Assembly: GCA_005776735.1 (NCBI GenBank)
Contig: SXOM01000458.1
Location: 1-10,351 of the forward strand
DNA length: 10,351 nt
Reading direction: 5' to 3'
Origin: Pseudomonadota bacterium
GTDB taxonomy: Bacteria > Myxococcota_A > UBA796 > SXON01
The first letter of the stretch is position 1; each line of letters opens with the position of its first letter. A program made the position numbers and the translations under genes. The notes under the pieces are model-generated. The model was not told the DNA's origin and searched no databases. It saw only the letters and a program-made list of their open reading frames with translations. Below are positions 1 through 7,389 of the stretch, one piece after another.

Positions 1-937
1 GCACGCCGTTGAGCCGGTAGGAGCGGGCGTCCCGGACCAGCGCCGCCTTGACGTCGTCGTCGCGGTGGCGTTTGTTGGCGGCGACCTCGCGCACGTCGAC
101 CGGCACCTCGTCGCTGGCGCCCACGGCCACCACCTTGCGCTCGGCGAGCACACGCAAGACCTTCACCTGGGCGGAGAGCGGCATCTCGCCGACCTCGTCG
201 AGGACGATGGTGCCGCCGTTCGCCGCCTCGAAGTGCCCCGCCTTGTCGCGGAGCGCGCCGGTGAACGACCCCTTGCGGTGGCCGAAGAGCTCGCTCTCCA
301 CCAACGACTCGGGGATGGCGCCGCAGTTGACCGCGACAAACGGCCCCCGCGCCCGCTCGCTGCCGAAGTGGATCGCGCGCGCCACGAGCTCCTTTCCGGT
401 GCCCGACTCGCCGCACACCAGGCAGTTGATGCGCGTGCCCATGACGCGCCGCACCAACGAGTACACCTCCTGCATCGCCGGCGAGGCGCCGATGAACTGG
501 CCGAGCTGGTAGCGCGTGCCGAGCTCGGCGTGCAGCCGCTCGTTCTCGGCGGCCAACTGCCGCATCGCGAGCGCCTTCTGTACGACCAGGCGCAGCTCGT
601 CGTTGTCGAAGGGCTTGGCGACGTAGTCGAACGCGCCCTCCTTCATCGCGGCGATGGCGGTGCCGGTGCTCGCGTAGGCCGTGATGAGGACGACGGGCAC
701 CTCCTTGCCGAGCCCGGCGGCGCGCACCCGCACCTGGCGCAGCACCTCGAGCCCGTCGATGCCGGGCATCGTCAGGTCGGTGATCACCAGGTCGGGCGTC
801 CATTGGGCGAAGACCCGGAGGCCCGCCTCGCCGCTGGGCGCGTCGCGCACCTGGTACCCGGCCCGCTCCATCAACATCGACAACACCTCGCGGAGCGCGG
901 GTTCGTCGTCGATGATGAGGATGCGCTCGCCGGCCAC
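1..937 (-). CDS. pilR: PilR-like sigma-54-dependent response regulator (C-terminus off the left edge)
   Basis: This is an NtrC-family response regulator, an activator of sigma-54 RNA polymerase. The 312 visible residues hold a receiver domain (about 5-120) with acidic pocket D10-D11, phospho-acceptor D54 in ITDLTMPG, T86 and K108. A linker leads to an AAA+ domain with Walker A GESGTGKE (176-183), the sigma-54 contact loop GSFTGA (223-228; GAFTGA is usual) and Walker B IVLDEVGEM (244-252). The rest of the AAA+ domain and the Fis-type DNA-binding helix lie beyond base 1. The GTG start at 937 comes 8 nt after the pilS stop, with no clear Shine-Dalgarno, suggesting translation coupled to pilS. 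Lying after pilC and pilS, it is most likely PilR, which activates pilin transcription. Oddly, the sensor-I region usually reading AATNR is AANKR (bases about 70-85), and the following DLYYRL-like motif is also altered. The family is certain; the PilR name rests on context. Confidence 0.9.
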   Translation of the reverse strand, partial: MAGERILIIDDEPALREVLSMLMERAGYQVRDAPSGEAGLRVFAQWTPDLVITDLTMPGIDGLEVLRQVRVRAAGLGKEVPVVLITAYASTGTAIAAMKEGAFDYVAKPFDNDELRLVVQKALAMRQLAAENERLHAELGTRYQLGQFIGASPAMQEVYSLVRRVMGTRINCLVCGESGTGKELVARAIHFGSERARGPFVAVNCGAIPESLVESELFGHRKGSFTGALRDKAGHFEAANGGTIVLDEVGEMPLSAQVKVLRVLAERKVVAVGASDEVPVDVREVAANKRHRDDDVKAALVRDARSYRLNGV

Positions 938-945
938 AGCGATGT

Positions 946-2406
946 TTATCGCGCCAGGGGGAGCCGGACCGCGAAGCAGGTGCCCCCACCCTCCGGGGCG
1001 TGTACCGAGATGCTCCCCTGATGCGCGCGCACGAGCTGGTCGACCACGGCCAGCCCCAGCCCCGTGCCGCCGGCGCGCCGGGTGTAGAACGGGTCGAAGA
1101 TGCGCTCCCGGTCCTCGATCGGTACGCCCACACCGCGGTCGCGGACCCGGAGCACCACCTCCTCGCCCTCGACCCCCATGTCCACGTCGATCTGGCCGCC
1201 GCCGGGCATCGCCTGGGCCGCGTTGGTGAGGAGGTTCCACAACACCTGGCGGATTCGGTCGGGGTCGACCGACGCCGGCGCCGGCATGAGCCGCGTGACC
1301 ACCTCGAGCTTGCCCGCGAAGCGCGGGTCCTGCCCGAAGGCCTCGACCACGGTGGCCACGAGGCCGTCGAGGTCCAGGGGGATGGGGTGGATGCTCGGCG
1401 CCCGCGACGCGGTGAGGAAGTCCTCCACGAGGCGGTTGAGGCGCTGCGCTTCGCCGATCGCGAGCTCGAGGTGCCGCGACGGGCGGTCCTCGCGCAACAT
1501 CTGGAGGATGGCCGTGAGCGCCGCGAGCGGGTTGCGCACTTCGTGCGCCAGGCCCGCCGCGAGCTGACCCGTCGCAACCAGGCGCTCGTCGCGCTGCGCA
1601 CGCTCACGCATCGCCCAGAGCTCGGTCACGTCCTCGACCACGATGACGCGGCCGTGGTCCGGAAGGGTGGCCTGGCTGCACACCAGGCGTCGACCGTCGG
1701 GCCGCTCCTCCTCCCAGGCGCGGTGGTGCACGCTCCCCCGGAAGACGTCGGTGACCCGCTTCCCGGTCACGTCGCCCAGGAGCAGTCGGCCGCTCGGGTT
1801 GAGCTCGGACACCACGTCGGTGGGGCCGAGGATCAACACGCCCGCGCGCACACGCTCGAGCACCGTCTCCGACGCCACGCGCTGCACCTGCAGCGCCTTG
1901 CCGGCGCGCTCGAGCGACTCGGCGAGCTCGCCGCTGAGGATGCCCACGAGCACGAACGACAGCACCCGGAACCCCACCTCCCAGTACGCGAGCAGCAGGT
2001 TCCCGTCGGTGGGCCCCTCGGCCACGGCCACGAGCATGAGCCCGGCGCCCGACAGGACCGACACCGCGATCGCCCCCCCGCGCCCGAGCAGGTAGGCGCC
2101 GGCCGCGATCACCGGGAAGTACAGGTACACCAAGAGCGATCCGGGGCCGCCGGTCCAGGCCGACAGCAACGAGGCGCCCGCCACGTCGACCAGGAACATC
2201 ATCCCGAGAAAACCCGGGCCCGGATGGCGCAGCCGCATCCACAAGGCGCTGATGACCAGCACCAGGAGCTGCACCGCGCTGAGCTGGAAGAAGTGCAGGT
2301 CGTCGGCTGAGTATCCGTCCTGGAGACTCTCCGCCGCCGTGACGACGAGGATGCCGAGAGCGACGACGAACCGGCCGACGTTGTACCGCTGGACGCGCTC
2401 GGTCAC
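946..2406 (-). CDS. pilS: PilS-like membrane sensor histidine kinase
   Basis: This is the sensor kinase of the PilS/PilR two-component system; it autophosphorylates on a histidine and passes phosphate to the receiver encoded directly downstream. From a GTG start at 2406 it has 486 residues. The N-terminal 160 residues hold about six hydrophobic segments (about 12-26, 40-56, 66-84, 91-107, 112-130, 145-160), the PilS-type multispan sensor. A PAS-like domain covers about 177-263. The kinase core has the H-box GLAHEVRNPLAAL with phospho-accepting H288, N-box NLLTNAAQAM (391-400), G1 DRGVGVP (423-429), F-box FDPFYT (437-442) and G2 GGTGLGLAV (446-454). All catalytic motifs are intact. The GTG start lies 4 nt after the pilC stop. 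An in-frame start at 2469 exists, but it would overlap pilC by 59 nt and add a Ser/Arg-rich tail unlike PilS. In Pseudomonas, PilS senses pilin in the membrane; whether this one does is inference. Confidence 0.92.
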   Translation of the reverse strand: MTERVQRYNVGRFVVALGILVVTAAESLQDGYSADDLHFFQLSAVQLLVLVISALWMRLRHPGPGFLGMMFLVDVAGASLLSAWTGGPGSLLVYLYFPVIAAGAYLLGRGGAIAVSVLSGAGLMLVAVAEGPTDGNLLLAYWEVGFRVLSFVLVGILSGELAESLERAGKALQVQRVASETVLERVRAGVLILGPTDVVSELNPSGRLLLGDVTGKRVTDVFRGSVHHRAWEEERPDGRRLVCSQATLPDHGRVIVVEDVTELWAMRERAQRDERLVATGQLAAGLAHEVRNPLAALTAILQMLREDRPSRHLELAIGEAQRLNRLVEDFLTASRAPSIHPIPLDLDGLVATVVEAFGQDPRFAGKLEVVTRLMPAPASVDPDRIRQVLWNLLTNAAQAMPGGGQIDVDMGVEGEEVVLRVRDRGVGVPIEDRERIFDPFYTRRAGGTGLGLAVVDQLVRAHQGSISVHAPEGGGTCFAVRLPLAR

Positions 2407-2410
2407 CCGC

Positions 2411-3634
2411 TCAGCCGATGTGGCCGGCCATCTCGAAGATCGGCATGTACATCGCGATGACCAGGCCACCGACGACCACGCCGAGGAACGCCATGATCAT
2501 CGGCTCCATCGCGCCGGTGAGCGCTTCCACCGCGACGTCGACCTCTTCGTCGTAGAAGTCGGCGATCTTGCCGAGCATCACGTCGAGCGCGCCGGTGGCC
2601 TCGCCGACGCCGACCATCTGGCACACCATCTGCGGGAAGACCTTGGACTCGGCCAGCGGCTCGGCGATGGTGCGGCCTTCGGAGATGCTGCGGCCAGCCA
2701 GGCCGATCGCCTTCTCGATGACGACGTTGCCCGCGGTCTTGGAGCAGATGTCGAGCGCTTCGAGGATGGGCACGCCCGAGCTGAGCATCGTGGACAGCGT
2801 GCGGCAGAAGCGCGCGACGCCGACCTTGATGATGATGTCGCCGAAGAGCGGCAACTTCAGCAGGATCGAGTGGAAGATGTACTTGCCGCGCGTGGTGCGG
2901 GTGAACCGGTCGAACGCGAAGTACGCGAGCGCGACGCCGACGATGACGTACCCGATGTTCGCGGTGAGCCACTTCGAGAGCGCGATGACGAACTGGGTGG
3001 GTGCGGGGAGCGCCGCGCCGAAGTCGGCGAACATGTCCTCGAACTGGGGCACGACCTTGGTGAGGAGGATCGCGATGACGACCGCCGCGACCACGAGCAC
3101 GATGATCGGGTAGGTCATGGCGCCCTTGACCTGCCGGATGAGCTTCTGGTTCTTCTCCAGGTAGGCCGCGAGACGGTTCATGATCGTGTCGAGCATGCCG
3201 CCGACCTCGCCGGCGGCGACGAGGTTGACGTACAGGTCGTCGAACGTGTCGGGGTAGGTCTTGAGCGACTCGGCGAAGGTGTTGCCGCTCTCGACCTTCT
3301 CCTTGATGACCTTGAGCTGATCGCGCATCGTCGGGTTCTCCGACTGGCTGCTCAAGATGTCGAGGCACTGCACCAACGGGAGGCCGGAGTCGATCATCGT
3401 GGCGAACTGCCGCGAGAAGATGACCAGGTCGCGCAGCTTGACGCCCGGCTTCATGAACGCCGGCAACGGGATGTTGACGTTCATGTCCAGCGCGGACTTG
3501 GACTCGGTGACCGAAGTGGCGCTGATCCGCATCTCACGCAGCTTGTTGCGCGCGGTCGCCTGATCGGGGGCATCGATCTTGCCCTTGCGCACCTCGCCTT
3601 GTGCGGTCTTGCCCTCGTACGCGAAGACGGCCAT
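2411..3634 (-). CDS. pilC: Type IV pilus inner-membrane platform protein PilC (GspF family)
   Basis: PilC is the polytopic inner-membrane core of the type IV pilus machine, on which the PilB and PilT ATPases act to assemble and retract pilin. The 407-residue length is normal for the family. After an N-terminal segment starting MAVFAYEGKTAQGEVRKG, it has two T2SSF repeats (about 66-190 and 270-393), with the typical phrases FSRQFATMIDSGLPL in the first and FCRTLSTMLSSGVPI in the second. Strong membrane segments lie near 172-195, 222-240 and 378-400, and the family signature EPMIMAFLGVVVGGLVIAMY is at the C-terminus. A good Shine-Dalgarno (GGGAGC) lies 6 nt before the ATG. pilS follows after 4 nt. 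GspF of type II secretion is the close paralogue; the adjoining pilS and pilR favour PilC. Unlike in Myxococcus or Geobacter, pilB and pilT are not directly upstream. Confidence 0.95.
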   Translation of the reverse strand: MAVFAYEGKTAQGEVRKGKIDAPDQATARNKLREMRISATSVTESKSALDMNVNIPLPAFMKPGVKLRDLVIFSRQFATMIDSGLPLVQCLDILSSQSENPTMRDQLKVIKEKVESGNTFAESLKTYPDTFDDLYVNLVAAGEVGGMLDTIMNRLAAYLEKNQKLIRQVKGAMTYPIIVLVVAAVVIAILLTKVVPQFEDMFADFGAALPAPTQFVIALSKWLTANIGYVIVGVALAYFAFDRFTRTTRGKYIFHSILLKLPLFGDIIIKVGVARFCRTLSTMLSSGVPILEALDICSKTAGNVVIEKAIGLAGRSISEGRTIAEPLAESKVFPQMVCQMVGVGEATGALDVMLGKIADFYDEEVDVAVEALTGAMEPMIMAFLGVVVGGLVIAMYMPIFEMAGHIG

Positions 3635-3640
3635 CGCTCA

Positions 3641-3646
3641 GCTCCC
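3641..3646 (-). promoter_or_regulatory. Shine-Dalgarno of pilC
   Basis: GGGAGC read on the minus strand, 6 nt before the ATG at 3634. It supports that start. It is the clearest ribosome-binding site in the pil block; pilS and pilR lack one, which fits translational coupling from pilC. Confidence 0.6.
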
Positions 3647-3654
3647 AGCGCCGA

Positions 3655-3663
3655 AGGGTACCA
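3655..3663 (-). promoter_or_regulatory. Possible extended -10 element for the pilC-pilS-pilR transcript
   Basis: The minus strand reads TGGTACCCT, matching the TGnTAnnnT pattern of an extended -10 box in GC-rich genomes, about 20 nt before the pilC ATG. No convincing -35 is seen, and no TGGC-N8-TTGC-like sigma-54 site occurs in the 51-bp divergent gap with the SNF2 gene. This is a weak call from a short pattern. Confidence 0.2.
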
Positions 3664-3685
3664 CACTCGGATAGCACGCGCCGCG

Positions 3686-6466
3686 ATGTCGCTGTTGGCC
3701 CGCGTCCGCCGCGCTGCTCCGCCGCCGCTGTTGCCGCGTGGCGAAGCCTACGCACGCGACGGCGGCGTGCGGCGCGCGGGGCCCGATCGGTACCTCGTGA
3801 GCATCCCCGGCCGCGCCGAGGGCTTCGAGGTGTGGGTCGACGGCGAAGACTGGGAGTGCTCTTGCGGCGCCGAGGTCGGCGCCTGCGCGCACGTGGTGGC
3901 GGTCGCGGTGGCGCTCGACGGCGGCCTCGTCCAGGCCGCGCCCGTCGCGCTGGGCGTGCGGTACCGCCTGCGGCGCGACCCCTCGGGCGTGGTCTTCGAC
4001 CGCGAGGTGCCCGCGGGCGCGCCACGCCGGAGCGAAGACGCCGAGGTCAACCGGGTGCTCGCCGGGTGGTGGGGCAAACCCGGGGTCCCGCGTGGCCTCG
4101 CACAACAGGCGCTCGGCCCGCTCCGCGGCCTCGACGTGACGCTCGACGGCGCACCGGTCCGTTGTGACGACGCGCCGGTTCTGCCGCTCATCGTGGTGCA
4201 GGACGACCCGGCCGGGTGGCGCGTGCGCCTGGTGCGGCGCGCGGGCATCGACGAAGCGTTCCCCAACGGGGTGCTCCGCATGGGCGACACGCTGCGCCCC
4301 ATCGGCGAGGCCGACCTCGATCTCGCGCTCAAGCAGCGCCTCATCCAGGGGGTGGTCTTCGCGCCCGCCGAGGCGGCGCGCCTGGTCACCGAGTTCCTGC
4401 CCCAGCTCCGCAAGCTGCTCGAGGTCGAGCTGCGGACGGTGAAGCTCCCCATCCCCCGCAAGGACCCGCCGCGCATCCAGTGGGACGTCGAGGCCGACGG
4501 TCCGCGGCTTCGCGCGCACGCGCGCATCGTGTACGGCGAGCCGCCCTACGCCCGGGTCGACCACGGGGAGCTGCGGCGGCTCGACCCCCAGGTGGTGCCG
4601 ACGCGCGACGTCGACGCGGAGCGCCGCCTGCTCGACGCGGGCGTCCCGATCGGCGTGCCGATCGAGCGCGAGGGCGCGGCGGCAGTGCAGTGGGTGGGGG
4701 CACTCCCGCCGCCCGCGCGCGACGCCGTGCTCGCGCGGGCTCCCGGCTTCCGACTCGTCAACGGCGGCGCCGAGCCGGTGGTGCGCGTGGTGGAGCGCGG
4801 CGACGGCTTCGCGGTGGAGCTCGACGGCAAGGCCGACGCCCGCGCGCTGGTCGAAGCGTGGCGGCAGCGGGCGCCGCTGGTTCCGCTCCTCGGGGGCGGC
4901 TGGGCGCCGGTGCCGCGGGAGTGGCTCGACGCCCACGGCGCCGTCCTCGCCGAGCTGTTGGACGCCGAGGACGAAGGCGGCGGGCGCATCGGCCGGGGCC
5001 AGGCGGGCCTGGCGCTCCAGGCGCTCGACGAGCTGGGCGTGGCCCCGCCGCCGGCGCTGGCGGCCCTGCGTGCGCTCACCGGCGACTTCACGAGCATCCC
5101 GTCGGCGCCGCTGCCCGCCCACTTCGTCGGTGCGCTGCGCCCGTACCAGAAGCGCGGCGTCGACTGGATCCACTGGCTCCGCAGCGTGGGGATGGGCGGC
5201 ATCCTCGCCGACGACAGGGGGCTCGGCAAGACGGTGCAGTGCCTCGCCGCGCTCGGACCGGGCCGCCACCTCGTCGTGGCGCCCACCTCGGTCCTCGGCA
5301 ACTGGGAGCGCGAGGCGGCCCGCTTCCGGCCCGACCTCCGGGTGTGCCGCTTCCACGGACCACGGCGGCAGCTCGACGCCGCGGCCGACCTCGTGGTCAC
5401 CTCGTGGGCGGTCCTGCGCCTGGACCTGGAGCGCCTGCGCACCGGGTGGACCACGGTCCTCTTCGACGAAGCGCAGGCCATCAAGAACCCCGAGTCGCAG
5501 ACCGCCGAAGCGGCGCGCGCGGTGCAGGCCGAGCTGCGCCTGTGCGTCACCGGCACGCCGATCGAGAACCGGCTCGAGGAGCTGTGGTCGGGCATGCACG
5601 TGGCCAACCCGGGGCTGCTCGGGTCGCGGCGCAGCTTCCGCGACCGGTTCTCGGCGCCCATCGAGGACGGCAACAAGCGCGCGCGCGACGACCTGCGGCG
5701 GCGCATCCGGCCGTTCGTCCTGCGCCGGAACAAGGCCGACGTCGCGCCGGAGCTGCCCGCGCGCACCGACGTGGTGCTCAAGTGTACGCTCAGCGAGCGG
5801 GAGCGCGGCCTGTACGACGCGGTGCGCAGCCTCAGCGTGGCCGACGCCCGGCGGATGCTCACCGGCGGCAAGAGCTACCTCCAGGTGCTCGAGGTCCTGC
5901 TGCGGATGCGCCAGGCCGCGTGCCACCCGGGGCTGCTCCCCGGCGGCGACCGCGACGCCGGCAGCGCCAAGCTCGCGCTGTTGACCGAGACGCTCGACGA
6001 GATCGTCGCCGACGGCCACCGCGTGCTGATCTTCTCGCAGTGGACCTCGATGCTCGACCTCGTGGAGCCGGCGCTCCGCGACGCCGGCTGGGCCTACTGC
6101 CGGCTCGACGGGGCCACGCGCGACCGCGACGCCGAGATCGCCCGGTTCGCGGCGCCCGACGGCCCTCCGGTCTTCCTGCTCTCGCTCAAGGCGGGCGGCA
6201 CGGGCCTGAACCTGACTGCCGCCGACTACGTGGTGCACCTCGACCCGTGGTGGAACCCTGCGGTCGAAGACCAGGCCACCGATCGGGCCCACCGCATCGG
6301 CCAGACGCGGCCGGTGGTCAGCCTGCGCCTGGTCGCCGAGGACACGGTCGAGGAGCGCATCCTCGCCCTGCAGGAGCGCAAGCGGGAGCTGGTCCGCGCG
6401 GCCCTGGACGAAGACGCGCTCGCTCGCGCGCTGAGCCCCGACGAGCTCGCCGCGTTGTTCGCGTAG
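3686..6466 (+). CDS. SWIM zinc-finger SNF2-family ATPase/helicase-like protein
   Basis: This is a 926-residue SNF2/RapA-type double-stranded-DNA translocase. Such proteins use ATP to move along DNA and remodel protein-DNA complexes; some bacterial members release stalled RNA polymerase or act in repair or defence. A SWIM zinc finger sits at 58-69 (C58, C60, C67, H69). A long middle region of bacterial SNF2-associated type follows. RecA lobe 1 has motif I ADDRGLGKT (508-516), motif II DEAQ (594-597) and motif III TGTP (622-625). Lobe 2 has LIFSQWTSMLD (781-791), SLKAGGTGLNL (833-843), DPWWNP (853-858) and QATDRAHRIGQ (863-873). The ATG at 3686 fits the start of conserved sequence; the reading frame continues upstream only antisense to pilC. 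No Shine-Dalgarno is seen, so the mRNA may be nearly leaderless. Oddity: residue 511 is Arg where the family has Met (DDMGLGKT). It stands alone, divergent from pilC and convergent with hepT; its exact role is unknown. Confidence 0.93.
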   Translation: MSLLARVRRAAPPPLLPRGEAYARDGGVRRAGPDRYLVSIPGRAEGFEVWVDGEDWECSCGAEVGACAHVVAVAVALDGGLVQAAPVALGVRYRLRRDPSGVVFDREVPAGAPRRSEDAEVNRVLAGWWGKPGVPRGLAQQALGPLRGLDVTLDGAPVRCDDAPVLPLIVVQDDPAGWRVRLVRRAGIDEAFPNGVLRMGDTLRPIGEADLDLALKQRLIQGVVFAPAEAARLVTEFLPQLRKLLEVELRTVKLPIPRKDPPRIQWDVEADGPRLRAHARIVYGEPPYARVDHGELRRLDPQVVPTRDVDAERRLLDAGVPIGVPIEREGAAAVQWVGALPPPARDAVLARAPGFRLVNGGAEPVVRVVERGDGFAVELDGKADARALVEAWRQRAPLVPLLGGGWAPVPREWLDAHGAVLAELLDAEDEGGGRIGRGQAGLALQALDELGVAPPPALAALRALTGDFTSIPSAPLPAHFVGALRPYQKRGVDWIHWLRSVGMGGILADDRGLGKTVQCLAALGPGRHLVVAPTSVLGNWEREAARFRPDLRVCRFHGPRRQLDAAADLVVTSWAVLRLDLERLRTGWTTVLFDEAQAIKNPESQTAEAARAVQAELRLCVTGTPIENRLEELWSGMHVANPGLLGSRRSFRDRFSAPIEDGNKRARDDLRRRIRPFVLRRNKADVAPELPARTDVVLKCTLSERERGLYDAVRSLSVADARRMLTGGKSYLQVLEVLLRMRQAACHPGLLPGGDRDAGSAKLALLTETLDEIVADGHRVLIFSQWTSMLDLVEPALRDAGWAYCRLDGATRDRDAEIARFAAPDGPPVFLLSLKAGGTGLNLTAADYVVHLDPWWNPAVEDQATDRAHRIGQTRPVVSLRLVAEDTVEERILALQERKRELVRAALDEDALARALSPDELAALFA

Positions 6467-6475
6467 GGCGGTTGG

Positions 6476-6527
6476 GGGGCGCGCCGCGACCGGCCGCTGG
6501 CGTGCGACACGCTCCGCTGCGCGCCCC
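6476..6527. terminator. Inverted repeat between convergent SNF2 and hepT genes (possible bidirectional terminator)
   Basis: A perfect 9-bp inverted repeat (GGGGCGCGC at 6476-6484, GCGCGCCCC at 6519-6527) encloses a second small hairpin, GCGTG-CGA-CACGC (6500-6512). It fills most of the 76-bp gap between two genes that meet tail to tail, where a terminator is expected. There is no T-tract on either strand, so it is not a classical intrinsic terminator, and chance pairing is common at this GC content. Confidence 0.3.
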
Positions 6528-6542
6528 GCTGCCCGGACGACG

Positions 6543-6959
6543 TCAGCGCTCCGCGACCGCAGCCTCGCCGCAGGCAAGGAGGAAGCGCCGAATCAACGGC
6601 GTCCCCGCCCGACACTCGGCGAAGAGTCGATCGCGGTCGACGTCCGCGTAGCCATGTGCGATGCGGTTGCCGAGGCCCACAGCGGCGCGCATGCGCGCGG
6701 CGACCTCGGGGTCGAGATGCGCGCGCTCCTCCAGCGTGACCAACGCAGCGGCGCTGGTCTGCGGCGGAGGCCACCCCTCGGCCGCCACCCAGTGCGCCGC
6801 CAGGTCCACGCACTCCTGGACCGCCAGTTGCAGGTGAAACGCAGCGAGGTCGACATCGTCCTGCACCGCGTCCGCCGCCGGGCCGGCGACTCTTCGTTCG
6901 ACATCGTCGAGCCAGGCACCGGCGCGCGCGACCTTCCGCAAAACCAGTTCAGGCTCCAC
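6543..6959 (-). CDS. HepT-like HEPN-domain protein (DUF86), toxin partner of the nucleotidyltransferase
   Basis: The HepT family are small all-helical HEPN RNases of type VII toxin-antitoxin modules, which cut RNA until the partner MntA AMPylates a conserved tyrosine. The 138 residues match this fold: an amphipathic helix 1, then a helix with DLAAFHLQLAVQECVDLAAHW (about 37-57), and the signature GLGNRIAHGYADVD (95-108). Family members usually read GLRNRIAHGY; the catalytic motif is RX4HXY. Here H102 and Y104 (the tyrosine position modified in studied systems) are present, but the arginine position is Gly97 (codon GGC where CGC would give Arg). The RNase may therefore be dead or weakened; R99, two residues on, is a normal family residue and may not substitute. 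The GTG start at 6959 overlaps the mntA-like stop by 11 nt, a strong sign of coupled translation. The family is confident; activity is uncertain. Confidence 0.85.
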   Translation of the reverse strand: MEPELVLRKVARAGAWLDDVERRVAGPAADAVQDDVDLAAFHLQLAVQECVDLAAHWVAAEGWPPPQTSAAALVTLEERAHLDPEVAARMRAAVGLGNRIAHGYADVDRDRLFAECRAGTPLIRRFLLACGEAAVAER

Positions 6960-7389
6960 GGCCGGCCCCCACCTGCCTGCGCAGTCGTGCGAGGTACTGC
7001 TCGTGCACCCACCGAGCGGTGGGCTGCCACTCCCACCAATCGAGCATGGCGCGCGCCTTCGTGTCGCGCCAAACTCCCGGCCGCCGTTCGAACAACTTCA
7101 CCCCGCCGGCGATTTCGAACCGGACCTGCGGCGGCGCGTCGTTGATCACCACGAAGTCGACCTCCCGCCTGCTCGCGGCCGTCAGAGTGGCCTCGACCCG
7201 CACCCTCACCTCCGCGGTGTCCGGCTCCAGGAGCACGCCGAGGTCGACGTCGCTCTCCTCGCGCGCCGCACCGCGACCGACCGACCCGAAGACGACGACC
7301 AGGATCACCTCCGGGGAGGAGGCGGCGACGGCTGCGAGCAGCGCGAGGTCGGTCACCTCGTCAGGGTATCCCGGTGTCGGGCGAATCAC
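6949..7389 (-). CDS. MntA-like minimal nucleotidyltransferase antitoxin
   Basis: MntA proteins of the polymerase-beta superfamily transfer AMP from ATP to the HepT tyrosine and so neutralise the toxin. The 146 residues show the exact family motif GSX10DXD (G35-S36 and D47-V-D49) and the third acidic residue D78 in EVDFVVIND; all catalytic residues are present. A Trp-rich C-terminal helix (about 107-127, including DWWEWQPTARW) follows. I chose the GTG at 7389 because GAGGG lies 6 nt upstream and because it overlaps the previous gene's stop as GTGA. A GTG at 7356 gives a shorter N-terminus closer to the usual MntA length and is a fair alternative. The hepT-like gene overlaps its end by 11 nt, forming the known antitoxin/toxin pair; gene order varies among such modules. 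Confidence 0.88.
   Translation of the reverse strand: MIRPTPGYPDEVTDLALLAAVAASSPEVILVVVFGSVGRGAAREESDVDLGVLLEPDTAEVRVRVEATLTAASRREVDFVVINDAPPQVRFEIAGGVKLFERRPGVWRDTKARAMLDWWEWQPTARWVHEQYLARLRRQVGAGRGA

Noticed and set aside
65..1021. Plus-strand open frame opposite the response regulator
   Set aside because: The minus strand encodes a clear receiver and AAA+ domain; the plus-strand product is a composition shadow.
2252..3685. Long in-frame extension upstream of the SNF2 start
   Set aside because: It runs antisense through pilC and reads as Asp/Glu/His-rich sequence with no domain; the conserved protein begins at the ATG at 3686.
3638..6577. A 979-codon open frame on the minus strand opposite the SNF2 gene
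   Set aside because: The plus-strand frame carries every SNF2 motif; the antisense product is His/Arg/Ala-rich with no recognisable domain, as expected from mirror frames in very GC-rich DNA.
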